Positions 1 to 8,180 of a stretch of 64,000 nucleotides of DNA are shown piece after piece; position 1 is the stretch's first letter, and each line of letters begins with the position of its first letter. The translations under genes were made by a program, and so were the position numbers. The stretch covers positions 1 through 64,000 of the forward strand of contig CAZPHQ010000016.1 of NCBI GenBank assembly GCA_964586675.1, given 5' to 3'. Under the pieces are notes generated by a model. It was given only the letters and a program-made list of their open reading frames with translations. It ran no database searches and had not been told where the DNA came from. The stretch is from JADLGH01 sp964586675. GTDB taxonomy: Bacteria; Desulfobacterota_D; UBA1144; Nemesobacterales; UBA2774.

Positions 1-48
1 ACTCCGGGCGCGCGTCGCCCGGGCACAGCGTTGACAGGAGGCTTTTTA

Positions 49-333
49 ATGTCCAGCAAGACAATATCCGTTGAAATATTCCAGTGCGACCACGTGCACG
101 ACGACGGCGAGAGGTGCAAGAGCGAAGGGGAGAGGATGTCGATCAAATCCTGCGCCCTCTGCCAGAAGGACCTCTGCAGCAGGCACTACGAGCAGATCAC
201 CGTTTCGAGCCGCGGCGGAAGGGAGACGCTGACGTATCACTTCTGCTTCGACCACACGCAGGAGTTCATGGATACGCTCGTCAATACCTTCGGAGATACC
301 AGGCCCGTTACTTACGCCGGCATGGCGAAGTAG
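49..333 (+). CDS. Small Cys/His-rich putative zinc-binding protein
   Basis: Encodes 94 aa. The start is the ATG at 49, because an AGGAGG ribosome site lies 7 bases upstream; a TTG further upstream at 31 is in frame but lacks a site. Cysteine and histidine residues occur in pairs (FQCDHV, CKS, CALCQKDLCSRHY, FCFDHT), the pattern of a treble-clef or double zinc-finger fold. There is no signal peptide, so it is probably cytoplasmic. I do not recognise a named family. It converges on cysS. The metal binding is inferred from residue spacing only. Confidence 0.7.
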   Translation: MSSKTISVEIFQCDHVHDDGERCKSEGERMSIKSCALCQKDLCSRHYEQITVSSRGGRETLTYHFCFDHTQEFMDTLVNTFGDTRPVTYAGMAK

Positions 334-408
334 AGTCGTAAAAAGTAAGGTTTATTCCTTCCTGTGGGGAAAATTTACAGGCCGAGTTTGCCTTGACCTG
401 AACCGGGC

Positions 409-1848
409 TCAGCCCTTCACTCTCCAGAGAGTTCCCTCGGGCTTGTCTTCGAGAAGTATTCCGTTGTCGGAGAGATAATCCCTTATCTCGTCCGCGCGTT
501 TCCAGTTCTTTTCCTTCCGGGCGGCGTTTCTTTCTTCTATAAGACCTTCGATCTCTTCGCTCGAAATCGCGCTGGCCTTCTTCTGGAGCTTAATTTCCTG
601 GAGGTACTCTGCAGGATCGTACTCCAGTATCCCGAGGACATCCCCGAAATGTCTTATCTCCGCCAGCGCCTCGGCGAGAGCAGGTGTCCAGCCCCTGGCG
701 TCTATAGACCTGTTTATGGCGCGGGTGAGCTCGAAGAGGCTTCCGATGGCGTCCGCCGTGTTGAAGTCGTCGCACATTGCCTCGACCCACTTCTCCTTAA
801 ACGCCCTGACTGCCCCTGAGAGCTCTGTGTCATCGCTGCCGCTTCCGTTCTTCTGCTGGTCGCCAGCGCGCTTCAGCGTGATATAGAGCCTTTCGAGGGC
901 TGTTTCGGCCTCGTCCATAGTGGCGTCTGAAAAGTCCGCCGGATTCAGATACTGGTGCGAGAGGAAGAAGAGCCTTATCGCCTCCTTGTTCCACGTGGAG
1001 ACGGCGTCTCTAACGTTCAAAATGTTGCCGACGGACTTCGACATTTTCTCGCGGTTTATCTGTATAAGGCCGTTGTGTATCCAGTATTTCGCGAACTGTT
1101 TATGGGTGACGCATTCGGACTGCGCGATCTCGTTTTCGTGGTGGGGGAAGATGAGGTCCTTTCCGCCGCCGTGAATGTCAAAACTCTCGCCTAAATACTT
1201 CATGCTCATCGTCGAGCATTCGATGTGCCAGCCCGGCCGGCCGTTGCCCCACGGGCTTTCCCAGAATGGCTCTCCGGGCTTCGCGGCCTTCCAGAGGGCG
1301 AAGTCGAGCGGGTCTTCCTTTAATTCGTTGATGTCGATACGCGTCCCGGCGAGCATGTCGTCCGGGTCTCTACGGGAGAGCTTTCCGTATTCCTTGAATT
1401 TCTTCACGGAGAAGAACACGTCGCCGCCCGATGCGTAGGCGTAGCCCTTGTCGATTATCCTGCCGACGAGGTCTATGATCTCGGGCATGTGCTCTGTTAC
1501 GCGGGGCTCTATGGTCGGCCTCTTTACGCCTATCGAGGCCATGTCGTCCCTGTATTCCTTAATATATCTTTCCGCTACTTCGTCAGGCGTTACGCCTGTC
1601 TGATTGGCCTTGTTGATAATCTTGTCGTCGACGTCCGTGAAATTGCGGGCGTAGGTGACGTCGTATCCGAGGTGCGACAGGAATCTGTAGATGACGTCGA
1701 ATGTGACAGCCGCGCGGGCGTGCCCCAGATGAGCGGAATCGTAAACCGTCGGCCCGCAGACGTACATCTTTATCTTGCCTTCGCTGAGCGTCGAGAGCTC
1801 TTCTTTTTTTTGTGAGAGCGTGTTGTAGAGTGTGACTTTCCTAGACAT
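409..1848 (-). CDS. cysS: Cysteinyl-tRNA synthetase
   Basis: Class I aminoacyl-tRNA synthetase of 479 aa, the normal length; it charges tRNA-Cys with cysteine in the cytoplasm. The HIGH box reads HLGHA at residues 40-44 and the KMSKS loop is at 268-272. The four zinc ligands that select cysteine in this family match C31, C211, H236 and E240. Rossmann-fold catalytic core, then an anticodon-binding C-terminal domain. An AGGCAG-like ribosome site precedes the start. It stands alone, with convergent genes downstream and a repeat-rich spacer upstream. Confidence 0.97.
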   Translation of the reverse strand: MSRKVTLYNTLSQKKEELSTLSEGKIKMYVCGPTVYDSAHLGHARAAVTFDVIYRFLSHLGYDVTYARNFTDVDDKIINKANQTGVTPDEVAERYIKEYRDDMASIGVKRPTIEPRVTEHMPEIIDLVGRIIDKGYAYASGGDVFFSVKKFKEYGKLSRRDPDDMLAGTRIDINELKEDPLDFALWKAAKPGEPFWESPWGNGRPGWHIECSTMSMKYLGESFDIHGGGKDLIFPHHENEIAQSECVTHKQFAKYWIHNGLIQINREKMSKSVGNILNVRDAVSTWNKEAIRLFFLSHQYLNPADFSDATMDEAETALERLYITLKRAGDQQKNGSGSDDTELSGAVRAFKEKWVEAMCDDFNTADAIGSLFELTRAINRSIDARGWTPALAEALAEIRHFGDVLGILEYDPAEYLQEIKLQKKASAISSEEIEGLIEERNAARKEKNWKRADEIRDYLSDNGILLEDKPEGTLWRVKG

Positions 1849-1929
1849 TATTTCTGCCTTTTATCCGATCGGGCCTTTTCCCTGTCATTCATATGGGAAA
1901 AAGGAATCAATGTTTATATAAAAACCTTA

Positions 1930-2145
1930 AAAAATGATGAGATTGCCACAGTCACAGAAAGCGTTCCCTCGCAATGACGGATTATGGTAACCCCCACCCC
2001 TGCCCTCCCCCTGACAGGGGCAGGAAAAAGATTGTTGATGGATTACGTGCGGAAATGGATTCCCGATACAAACATTCGGGAATGACAAATGTCGGGCACC
2101 GCGTCCGATTCCTCGCTCGCTCGAAATCGTTGGGAATGACAAACT
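1930..2145. repeat. Mosaic intergenic repeat cluster 1
   Basis: The spacer between cysS and the SDR gene is built from short elements seen again in three other spacers. Positions 1941-1983 match 25183-25225 and 32354-32396 (unit starting GATTGCC and ending CTCGCAATGAC). Positions 2057-2090 match 4413-4443, 25125-25157 and 32264-32297 (GGATTCCCGA, then CATTCGGGAATGACA, self-complementary ends). Positions 1989-2029 contain a CCCCTGACAGGGG hairpin resembling 4352-4388. Open frames here are translations of the repeats and were not called. Confidence 0.75.
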
Positions 2146-2171
2146 AAAAACCGGCACATACTCCTTTAGCT

Positions 2172-2975
2172 TCAAATCAGGTCCTCGCCGCCGTCCACCT
2201 TTATAACGTTGCCTGTGAGCCATCCGGTTTCGGGAAGCGACAGGGCATAGATCGCTTTGGCGACGTCTTCAGTCGTCGTGAGCCTGCCGGCGGGATTCAC
2301 CGCGAGGGCGTGCCTAATTATCTCATCGTTCCCAGGAATTTTGCTGAGGGCCGGGGTTTCCGTGACGCCCGCCTGTATGGCGTTGGCCGTTATGCCGTGC
2401 TTAGAGAGCTCGACCGAGAGCTGCCTTATGTGAGATTCCAGCGCCGCCTTCGACGCCGAGACGGGTCCGTACGTCGGCCATACTCTGTGTCCGCCCGCGC
2501 TCGTCATCGCGAATATGCGGCCGCCTTCCGTCATGAGCTTCCTCACGACCAGCTCCTGCGCCCAGTAGACGAGGCTGTGAGCCATGACGTCGAGCGTCAT
2601 GTCCATGTTCTTCCCCGAGACTCGCGCTTTTTCGTCTTCGGCTATGTAGGGCTTGAGCGTCCCGAATGCGAGGGAGTGAATCAGCACCTTCACGCCAGAG
2701 GGGTTCTTGTGCTCGTCGAGTATCTGCTCGATCTCGCCGAGGACCTCGGACCTCTGCTCCGCATCCGCCGCGTTGACGTTGAAGAAGCTCGCCTGCCTGC
2801 CGCGGCTCTTTATCTTTTCCTTTATCTCCTCGACCTTCGGCATGGTGCCTTTCCTGTCGAGATGCACTCCGAATATGTTCATGCCGCGCGACGCGAGCTC
2901 CAGGGCCGCGGCCTCGCCGAAGCCGCTCGACGCGCCCAGGATGAGCGCCCAGTTGTTCTCTAAACCTTTTGACAT
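2172..2975 (-). CDS. Enoyl-ACP reductase-like SDR (FabI/FabL type)
   Basis: Encodes 267 aa from the ATG at 2975; the frame runs on upstream to 3173 but that part looks like spacer. Classical SDR fold: nucleotide-binding GASSGFG near residues 14-20, and a Tyr-x6-Lys pair (Y169, K176) rather than the usual Tyr-x3-Lys. The x6 spacing is typical of FabI and FabL enoyl reductases, so a role in the last step of fatty-acid elongation, reducing trans-2-enoyl-ACP with NAD(P)H, is likely. The C-terminal VDGG motif also fits. A different SDR substrate cannot be excluded. It is divergent from ogt. Confidence 0.75.
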   Translation of the reverse strand: MSKGLENNWALILGASSGFGEAAALELASRGMNIFGVHLDRKGTMPKVEEIKEKIKSRGRQASFFNVNAADAEQRSEVLGEIEQILDEHKNPSGVKVLIHSLAFGTLKPYIAEDEKARVSGKNMDMTLDVMAHSLVYWAQELVVRKLMTEGGRIFAMTSAGGHRVWPTYGPVSASKAALESHIRQLSVELSKHGITANAIQAGVTETPALSKIPGNDEIIRHALAVNPAGRLTTTEDVAKAIYALSLPETGWLTGNVIKVDGGEDLI

Positions 2976-3175
2976 GCTGTGTATTTTCTCCCTTATCCGT
3001 GCGGGGGGATGCACGATAGCTGTAGAGATTCTACGTACTTTCGGGGGAATTTCAAGGATTGGGGGAGGGGTTGGGTCGCGCCGGTCCAGGACTCTCCGCG
3101 CCCGGGAGCAGCGATTCCTTGACAACACTGCCCGTGCGTGGAAACTGATTTTGAAAGGGGGCATTCCGTACAATC

Positions 3176-3667
3176 ATGAGCGACGTCTACTATTCTTCCG
3201 TAATCACTCGAATCGGGCAGGTCTTCGTCACGGCGACGCAAAAAGGCGTTACCAAGATATTTTTCGGGGAAAGGGGTTTCAGAAGCTACCTCGAAAAGAC
3301 AGCACCGCACGGGCTTGCAGAGGGCGGCCCGGCCGCAGAGATGGCGAGGGAGATAGAGCTCTACTTCGAAGGAAGGCTTACCGAGTTCAAAACCCCGCTA
3401 GATCTATCCTCGGGGACGGAGTTTCAGAGGGCCGTGTGGCGAAACCTCCTGACTGTCCCCTACGGGAAGGTCACGACATACGGCGAGCTTGCGGAGAAGG
3501 TCGGAAAGCCCGGCGCGGCGCGGGCGGTCGGCAACGCTGTCGGCGTGAATCCGCTTCCTATAGTCGTCCCCTGCCACAGGGTCGTCGCGTCGAACGGCCT
3601 CGGCGGATACACGGGCGGCATAGATATAAAGAAAGCGCTCCTCGGAGTGGAAGGGGTGCCAACCTGA
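3176..3667 (+). CDS. ogt: Methylated-DNA--protein-cysteine methyltransferase
   Basis: Encodes 163 aa, usual for Ogt-type suicide repair proteins, which remove the methyl group from O6-methylguanine in DNA. The active site is PCHRV with nucleophile Cys133; the helix-turn-helix region contains PYGKVTTYGELA and the RAVGNA arginine-finger stretch. The N-terminal ribonuclease-H-like domain is present. An AGGGGG stretch precedes the ATG. The stop codon overlaps the proposed pgpA start, so the two genes are probably translated together. Confidence 0.93.
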   Translation: MSDVYYSSVITRIGQVFVTATQKGVTKIFFGERGFRSYLEKTAPHGLAEGGPAAEMAREIELYFEGRLTEFKTPLDLSSGTEFQRAVWRNLLTVPYGKVTTYGELAEKVGKPGAARAVGNAVGVNPLPIVVPCHRVVASNGLGGYTGGIDIKKALLGVEGVPT

Positions 3668-4116
3668 AAGAGCGCGCCGCAAAGCTTGTCGCGACGTTCT
3701 TTTACACCGGATATTTTCCTTACGGGCCCGGCACTGTCGGCACTGCCGCAGCGATACCGCTGTATTATCTCTTCTCGTTTGCCCCACCTTATATCTACGC
3801 AATTCTGACTATCGCCGTGATCGCGCTTTCCGTGTGGGCGGCGGACGTCGTAGAGCGCTCGTCAGGAAGCACCGACCCGGGATTTATCGTGGCGGACGAG
3901 GTTTCGGGGTACTTAGTGACGATGGCGTTCGCGCCGGTTTCGGTGACGTCCGTCGTACTCGGATTTTTTCTCTTTCGGCTCTTCGATATAACGAAGCCGC
4001 CGCCTGCGAGGCACTTCGAGAGGCTTCACGGAGGGCTCGGGATCGTGATGGATGATGTCGCGGCGGGGGTGTATGCGAATGTGGTGCTGCAGGTTGTGAT
4101 GAGGTATGTATTCTAA
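3664..4116 (+). CDS. pgpA: Phosphatidylglycerophosphatase A, apparent CTG start
   Basis: About 150 aa. Recognised from GYFPYGPGTVGT near the N terminus, ADEVSGY, DITKPPPA and GGLGIVMDDVAAG, all in the order of the PgpA family, plus hydrophobic segments. It dephosphorylates phosphatidylglycerophosphate to phosphatidylglycerol in the inner membrane. Between the ogt stop and the first conserved block there is no in-frame ATG, GTG or TTG. A CTG at 3664 overlaps the ogt stop (CTGA) and has GGAGTGGAAGGGG just upstream, so a CTG start with translational coupling is the best reading. The family is clear; the exact start is not. Confidence 0.85.
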   Translation: MKERAAKLVATFFYTGYFPYGPGTVGTAAAIPLYYLFSFAPPYIYAILTIAVIALSVWAADVVERSSGSTDPGFIVADEVSGYLVTMAFAPVSVTSVVLGFFLFRLFDITKPPPARHFERLHGGLGIVMDDVAAGVYANVVLQVVMRYVF

Positions 4117-4203
4117 CGGGTCGCTACAGGCACTCTCTTTCTAAAGGCAATAACAGAAAAGTCTAAGGCAAAGTCTTCTACTTTTCCTTGATGAAAAGTA
4201 GCA

Positions 4204-4344
4204 TACACATAGTGTGTTTCTAGACGAAGCACCTTCGGAGGCTCATGCACCGGTAGCGCGACAGGTGATGATGGCAATACGCCTCTACTTCGATTGTCTG
4301 CGGACACGGTCCGCCTAAAAATCATCGCGTCTTCGCTAAATCTT
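4204..4344 (+). repeat. Two-hairpin dispersed element, copy A
   Basis: Begins with an ACACA-N3-TGTGT hairpin (about 4205-4217), continues through TTTCTAGACGAAGCA and a CACCGGTAGCGCG stretch, then a second hairpin CGGAC-N3-GTCCG (4300-4312), and ends with AAAAATCATCGCG and CTTCGCTAAATCTT. The same order of blocks is found at 31577-31730, and the first half at 4440 and 25435. No coding potential is apparent. Confidence 0.75.
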
Positions 4345-4439
4345 CTAATTTATCACCCCCACCCTGACCCTCCCCCTGGGAGGGGGGAAGATTGTGGATT
4401 GCTGGCGGAAGTGGATTCCCGATAAAGGCATTCGAGAAT

Positions 4440-4590
4440 GACACACACTTGGTGTGTTTTCCGACGTAGCAAAGTCGGAGATTTATTGCACCTTCGCGCG
4501 ACCGGAAGTAGAAAGCACACATCCGCTACGTCCTATGCTGCGATCTCACGCAGACGTGGTCTGTCGCGCTTGCCTCTGAAGCGTCGAGCG
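4440..4590 (+). repeat. Two-hairpin dispersed element, copy B (diverged)
   Basis: Starts with ACACAC-TTG-GTGTGT, then TTCCGACGTAGCA and a tract ending in ACCGGAAGTAGAAAGC. A CAGAC-N3-GTCTG hairpin (about 4551-4563) sits where copy A has CGGAC-N3-GTCCG. The stem sequence differs but still pairs. The 3' tail seen in copies A and D is not recognisable here. Confidence 0.6.
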
Positions 4591-4636
4591 TATACTCTTT
4601 TCGAATTATTCTCCGAAGTCTAAAGGCGCTGGATTA

Positions 4637-5884
4637 ATGAGTCTTACCATAGAAATAATCACCACGGGCGACGAGCTTATGACGGGCCTTACGGCTGACG
4701 GAAATTTCTTCCGGGCCGGGGACGTTCTCGCGTCGATGGGGCTCGAAGTCGCTTATCATACGACCGTCGGCGATTACATGGACCGCATCGTCGAAGCGTT
4801 CCAAATCGCGCGCGGGAGGGCGGACGCCGTTATCGTCTCTGGCGGGCTCGGGCCGACGTCGGACGACCTCACCGCAGAGGCCGCAGCGCGTTTTTTAGGG
4901 ACGGGGCTCGAGCTCAACCGCGAGGCGCTCGCGTCGATAGAGGAAAGGTACAGGCAGAGGGGCCGCGTCATGACCGCGATCAACCGGAAGCAGGCCTGCC
5001 TTCCGAAAGGGTGCACAGTCCTGATTAACGAATGGGGTACCGCGCCGGGGTGGCGGTCCGAGTCCGAGGGCACAGCATTCTATTTCCTCCCCGGCGTGCC
5101 GAAAGAGTTTCGCGCCATGCTGGAGGCGTATGTCCTCCCCGAGCTGGAGAAAATGGGCGCGGGAAGGACGGCTGTAAAAACCCGTTTGATAAAGACATTC
5201 GGCCTCCCTGAGTCGGGCGTCGCCGAGAGGCTCGCGGGTGTCGAGAGAGAAAACATCAGGCTCGGGTACAGGGCGTACTACCCGGAGGTGCATTTGCGCG
5301 TCACGGCTTACGGCGAAACGCGGGACGCGGCGTCGGAGCTAGTGGACGAGTTCACGAGCGACGTTACGACCCGGCTCGCAGGGTACGTGTTCTCCGTCAA
5401 CGGCGAGACGATGGAGGAGGCCCTCGGAGGGCTTCTCCGTGACAAAAACCTCAGCCTCGCGGCGGCGGAGTCGTGCACGGGCGGGCTGATATCGCACAGG
5501 ATCACGAACGTCGCCGGAAGCTCGTCTTACTTCCTCGAAGGGGTCGTATCCTACAGCAACGAAGCAAAGGAAAAGATCCTCGGCGTGCCGCACGGGCTCC
5601 TCGTCGAGCACGGCGCGGTGAGCGCGCCCGTCGTCGAGGCGATGGCGAGGGGCGTCCGAAATCTCTCGGGCTCGGGTATCGGCGTCGCCGTCTCCGGTAT
5701 AGCCGGCCCCGGTGGGGGGACCCCGGAAAAGCCTGTCGGAACCGTATACATAGGCACGGATTCGGCGTCGCACGGGACGAGGTCCGAAAAGTTTTTGTTT
5801 CACGGAACGAGGGAGGAGATAAAGCTCGCGACGTCCTCTAGGGCCATAATGACTGTTATGCAGATTTTATTAAATAACGTATAA
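4637..5884 (+). CDS. cinA: CinA family protein / nicotinamide-nucleotide amidase
   Basis: Encodes 415 aa, the length of the full two-domain family. The N-terminal MoCF-like domain has TTGDELMTG and GGLGPTSDD (ADP-ribose/NMN-type pyrophosphatase in characterised members). The C-terminal CinA domain has AAAESCTGG and SGIAGPGGG and deamidates nicotinamide mononucleotide to nicotinate mononucleotide for pyridine nucleotide salvage. It lies 13 bases upstream of recA, a pairing common in bacteria and probably one transcript. Confidence 0.94.
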   Translation: MSLTIEIITTGDELMTGLTADGNFFRAGDVLASMGLEVAYHTTVGDYMDRIVEAFQIARGRADAVIVSGGLGPTSDDLTAEAAARFLGTGLELNREALASIEERYRQRGRVMTAINRKQACLPKGCTVLINEWGTAPGWRSESEGTAFYFLPGVPKEFRAMLEAYVLPELEKMGAGRTAVKTRLIKTFGLPESGVAERLAGVERENIRLGYRAYYPEVHLRVTAYGETRDAASELVDEFTSDVTTRLAGYVFSVNGETMEEALGGLLRDKNLSLAAAESCTGGLISHRITNVAGSSSYFLEGVVSYSNEAKEKILGVPHGLLVEHGAVSAPVVEAMARGVRNLSGSGIGVAVSGIAGPGGGTPEKPVGTVYIGTDSASHGTRSEKFLFHGTREEIKLATSSRAIMTVMQILLNNV

Positions 5885-5897
5885 TTTGGGAGCTATC

Positions 5898-6941
5898 ATG
5901 GGAAAACAGCCACTAGCTGAAGACAGCAACGCAGAAAAGGAAAAAACCATAGAGCTTGCAATATCTTCCATAGAGAAGCAGTTCGGAAAGGGCTCTATAA
6001 TGAGACTCGGGGCCGGGGCGCCGATACCGCAGCTTTCGGTCGTGTCGTCGGGCTCGATAGGGCTCGACATAGCCCTCGGCGTCGGGGGATTCCCCAAGGG
6101 GAGGATAATCGAGATATACGGCCCGGAAGCTTCGGGTAAAACGACGCTCGCGCTTCACGTTATAGCCGAGGCGCACAAGAAGGGCGGGATAGCGGCCTTC
6201 GTCGACGCGGAGCACGCGCTCGACCCGAATTACGCCAACAACCTCGGTGTGAAGATAGACGAGCTTTTGATATCTCAGCCCGACTTCGGCGAGCAGGCTC
6301 TAGAAATAGTGGACACGCTCGTCAGGAGCGGCGCGGTGGATGTGATAGTGCTCGACTCCGTCGCGGCGCTTACACCGAGGGCGGAAATCGAGGGCGAGAT
6401 GGGCGACACGCACGTCGGCCTCCAGGCGAGGCTGATGTCGCAGGCTCTCCGTAAAATCACCGCCACGGTCGGCCGCTCGAACACGCTCGTAATATTCGTA
6501 AACCAGACACGTATGAAAATCGGAACGCTCCCTTACCAGAACCCGGAGACGACGAGCGGCGGCACCGCACTCAGGTTTTACTCGTCCGTTCGGATAGACG
6601 TCAGGCGCATAGGCTCCATCAAGGACGGCGACGACGTTACGGGCAACAGGGTGCGTGCGAAGGTCGTAAAAAATAAAGTATCCCCGCCGTTCAGGGACGC
6701 CGAGTTCGACATAATGTTCGGAAGCGGCATATCGCAGACGGGCGAGATGGTGGACATGGGGACGAAGCTTAATTTAGTGGAAAAGAGCGGGACGTGGTTT
6801 TCGTACGGCGGCGAAAGGCTCGGGCAGGGCAGGGAGAACGCGAGGACGTTTCTCGGAGAGAATCCCGACCTTGCGGAGAAGCTGAAGGGCGAGATACTGG
6901 CGAAGACCGTGGTCTCGAAAAATACAAAGGCAGAGGAGTAA
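5898..6941 (+). CDS. recA: Recombinase RecA
   Basis: Encodes 347 aa from the ATG at 5898, chosen because GGGAG lies 5 bases upstream; an in-frame TTG at 5886 would add only four residues. RecA forms filaments on single-stranded DNA, drives strand exchange, and stimulates LexA-type self-cleavage in the SOS response. Walker A GPEASGKT at residues 75-82, the conserved FVDAEHALDP block and the VFVNQ-type strand are intact, with no intein. It sits between cinA and pilT. No obvious SOS box was seen in the short gap. Confidence 0.98.
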   Translation: MGKQPLAEDSNAEKEKTIELAISSIEKQFGKGSIMRLGAGAPIPQLSVVSSGSIGLDIALGVGGFPKGRIIEIYGPEASGKTTLALHVIAEAHKKGGIAAFVDAEHALDPNYANNLGVKIDELLISQPDFGEQALEIVDTLVRSGAVDVIVLDSVAALTPRAEIEGEMGDTHVGLQARLMSQALRKITATVGRSNTLVIFVNQTRMKIGTLPYQNPETTSGGTALRFYSSVRIDVRRIGSIKDGDDVTGNRVRAKVVKNKVSPPFRDAEFDIMFGSGISQTGEMVDMGTKLNLVEKSGTWFSYGGERLGQGRENARTFLGENPDLAEKLKGEILAKTVVSKNTKAEE

Positions 6942-6956
6942 CGGCCGGAGCGGATC

Positions 6957-8087
6957 ATGGGCATAAGCATCGACGACATTCTTAAGGCTGCTGTCAGGGT
7001 AGGGGCGTCCGATATTCACATCGGCACCGGGCGGCACCCCATACTCCGCGTCGAGGGAAAGCTCACGCCTGTGAGAAGCGCGCCGAAGCTCACGCCGGAC
7101 GATGTTAAGGGCATGGCCTACTCCATGATGAACCCCTCGCAGCGGGAGAAGTTCGAGCAGCTCTTCGAGATGGACCTTGCCTACAGCATAAGCGGGCTTT
7201 CGAGGTTCAGGGTCAATGTCTTCCAGCAGAGGGGCACCTATTCGATAGCCATAAGGTCTATCCCGTTCAACATTCTGGACTTCGAGTCGCTCCATCTCCC
7301 GCCGGTAATGGAGAAGATAGCGAACGAGGAGAGGGGCCTCGTTATCGTTACGGGGACGACGGGAAGCGGTAAATCGACGACGCTCGCCTCGGTAGTGAAT
7401 TACATAAACAAGACCAAGTCGCGTCACATTATCACCGTCGAAGACCCGCTCGAATACATGCACGAAGACCAGATGAGCTATATAAACCAGAGGGAGGTCG
7501 GCATCGATACGATGGCGTTCGCAAACGCCATGAGGGCGGCCCTAAGGGAAGACCCCGACGTTATACTCGTCGGCGAGCTGAGAGACCTCGAAACGATGGA
7601 GATATGCCTCTCGGCGGCGGAGACGGGCCATCTCGTTCTGACTACTCTACATACCCTCGACGCTATGGAGTCTGTGAACCGTATGCTGACGGTTTTCCCG
7701 CCTCACCAGCATAACCAGGTGAGGTATCAGCTGGCGCAGGTGCTGAAGGCCGTTATATCGCAGAGGCTCGTGCCCATGGCGGACGGCAAGGCGCGCGTGC
7801 CGGCTGTAGAAATACTCATCGCCACGGAAAGAATAAAGGAGCTTATCTCCGACTCGACCAAGACGTGGGAGATACGGCAGGCCATACAGGAGGGGAGCCT
7901 CCACTACGGCATGCAGACCTTCGACCAGTGCCTCTACGGCCTCTTCAAGGGCAATCTGATCACCTACGACGAGGCGATGAGGCAGGCCACCAACAAGAAT
8001 GACCTCTCGATGAGAATCGAGGGCATAACCTCGGGCTCGTCGTCGCTTGTCCGCGAGGAAACCTTCGGCTCGCAGAACTCGCGCTGA
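6957..8087 (+). CDS. pilT: Twitching motility ATPase PilT
   Basis: Encodes 376 aa. Hexameric cytoplasmic ATPase that powers retraction of type IV pili. A PAS-like N-terminal domain is followed by the GspE/PilT ATPase core with Walker A GTTGSGKST, the Asp-box VEDPLEYMH, Walker B and the His box HLVLTTLHT. Retraction-ATPase character is indicated by length and overall similarity to PilT rather than PilB. It starts 15 bases after recA and may be cotranscribed with it. No other pilus genes lie in the window. Confidence 0.94.
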   Translation: MGISIDDILKAAVRVGASDIHIGTGRHPILRVEGKLTPVRSAPKLTPDDVKGMAYSMMNPSQREKFEQLFEMDLAYSISGLSRFRVNVFQQRGTYSIAIRSIPFNILDFESLHLPPVMEKIANEERGLVIVTGTTGSGKSTTLASVVNYINKTKSRHIITVEDPLEYMHEDQMSYINQREVGIDTMAFANAMRAALREDPDVILVGELRDLETMEICLSAAETGHLVLTTLHTLDAMESVNRMLTVFPPHQHNQVRYQLAQVLKAVISQRLVPMADGKARVPAVEILIATERIKELISDSTKTWEIRQAIQEGSLHYGMQTFDQCLYGLFKGNLITYDEAMRQATNKNDLSMRIEGITSGSSSLVREETFGSQNSR

Positions 8088-8143
8088 GGCTTAGCACAGC
8101 AAAAGCCGCCCCGTGCCTTCCAGATACGCCCCCGAATGCGCAC

Positions 8144-8180
8144 TTGAGCTAAAGCGTCAAAGTTTGATATACTCTATATT
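8144..8180 (+). promoter_or_regulatory. Sigma-70 promoter abutting the tsaB start codon
   Basis: TTGAGC at 8144-8149 and TATACT at 8168-8173 are separated by 18 bases. The tsaB GTG is at 8181, seven bases after the -10 hexamer, so transcription would begin at or next to the start codon. No Shine-Dalgarno sequence is visible before that GTG. Together these suggest a leaderless message. Confidence 0.55.

Larger units (their letters stand above)
4117..4636. repeat. Mosaic intergenic repeat cluster 2 (pgpA-cinA spacer)
   Basis: About 520 bases without a gene. Contents: a long two-hairpin element (4204-4344), a C-rich/G-rich hairpin with CCCCCTGGGAGGGGG (about 4370-4388), a GGATTCCCGA/GAATGACA unit (4413-4443) and a second, diverged two-hairpin element (4440-4590). 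In many bacteria pgpA, cinA and recA are closely packed, so this cluster looks inserted into a conserved gene string. Confidence 0.7.

Noticed and set aside
1927..2223. Open frame of 98 codons across the spacer after cysS
   Set aside because: It is a translation of the dispersed repeats (GGATTCCCGA and CTCGCAATGAC units); similar frames appear wherever the repeats occur.
2707..3663. N-terminal extension of the pgpA frame to 2707
   Set aside because: The extension overlaps fabI-like and ogt coding sequence in other frames and has no PgpA-like residues before 3664.
5886..5897. TTG start four codons upstream for recA
   Set aside because: The GGGAG ribosome site lies within that extension and is ideally spaced for the ATG at 5898.
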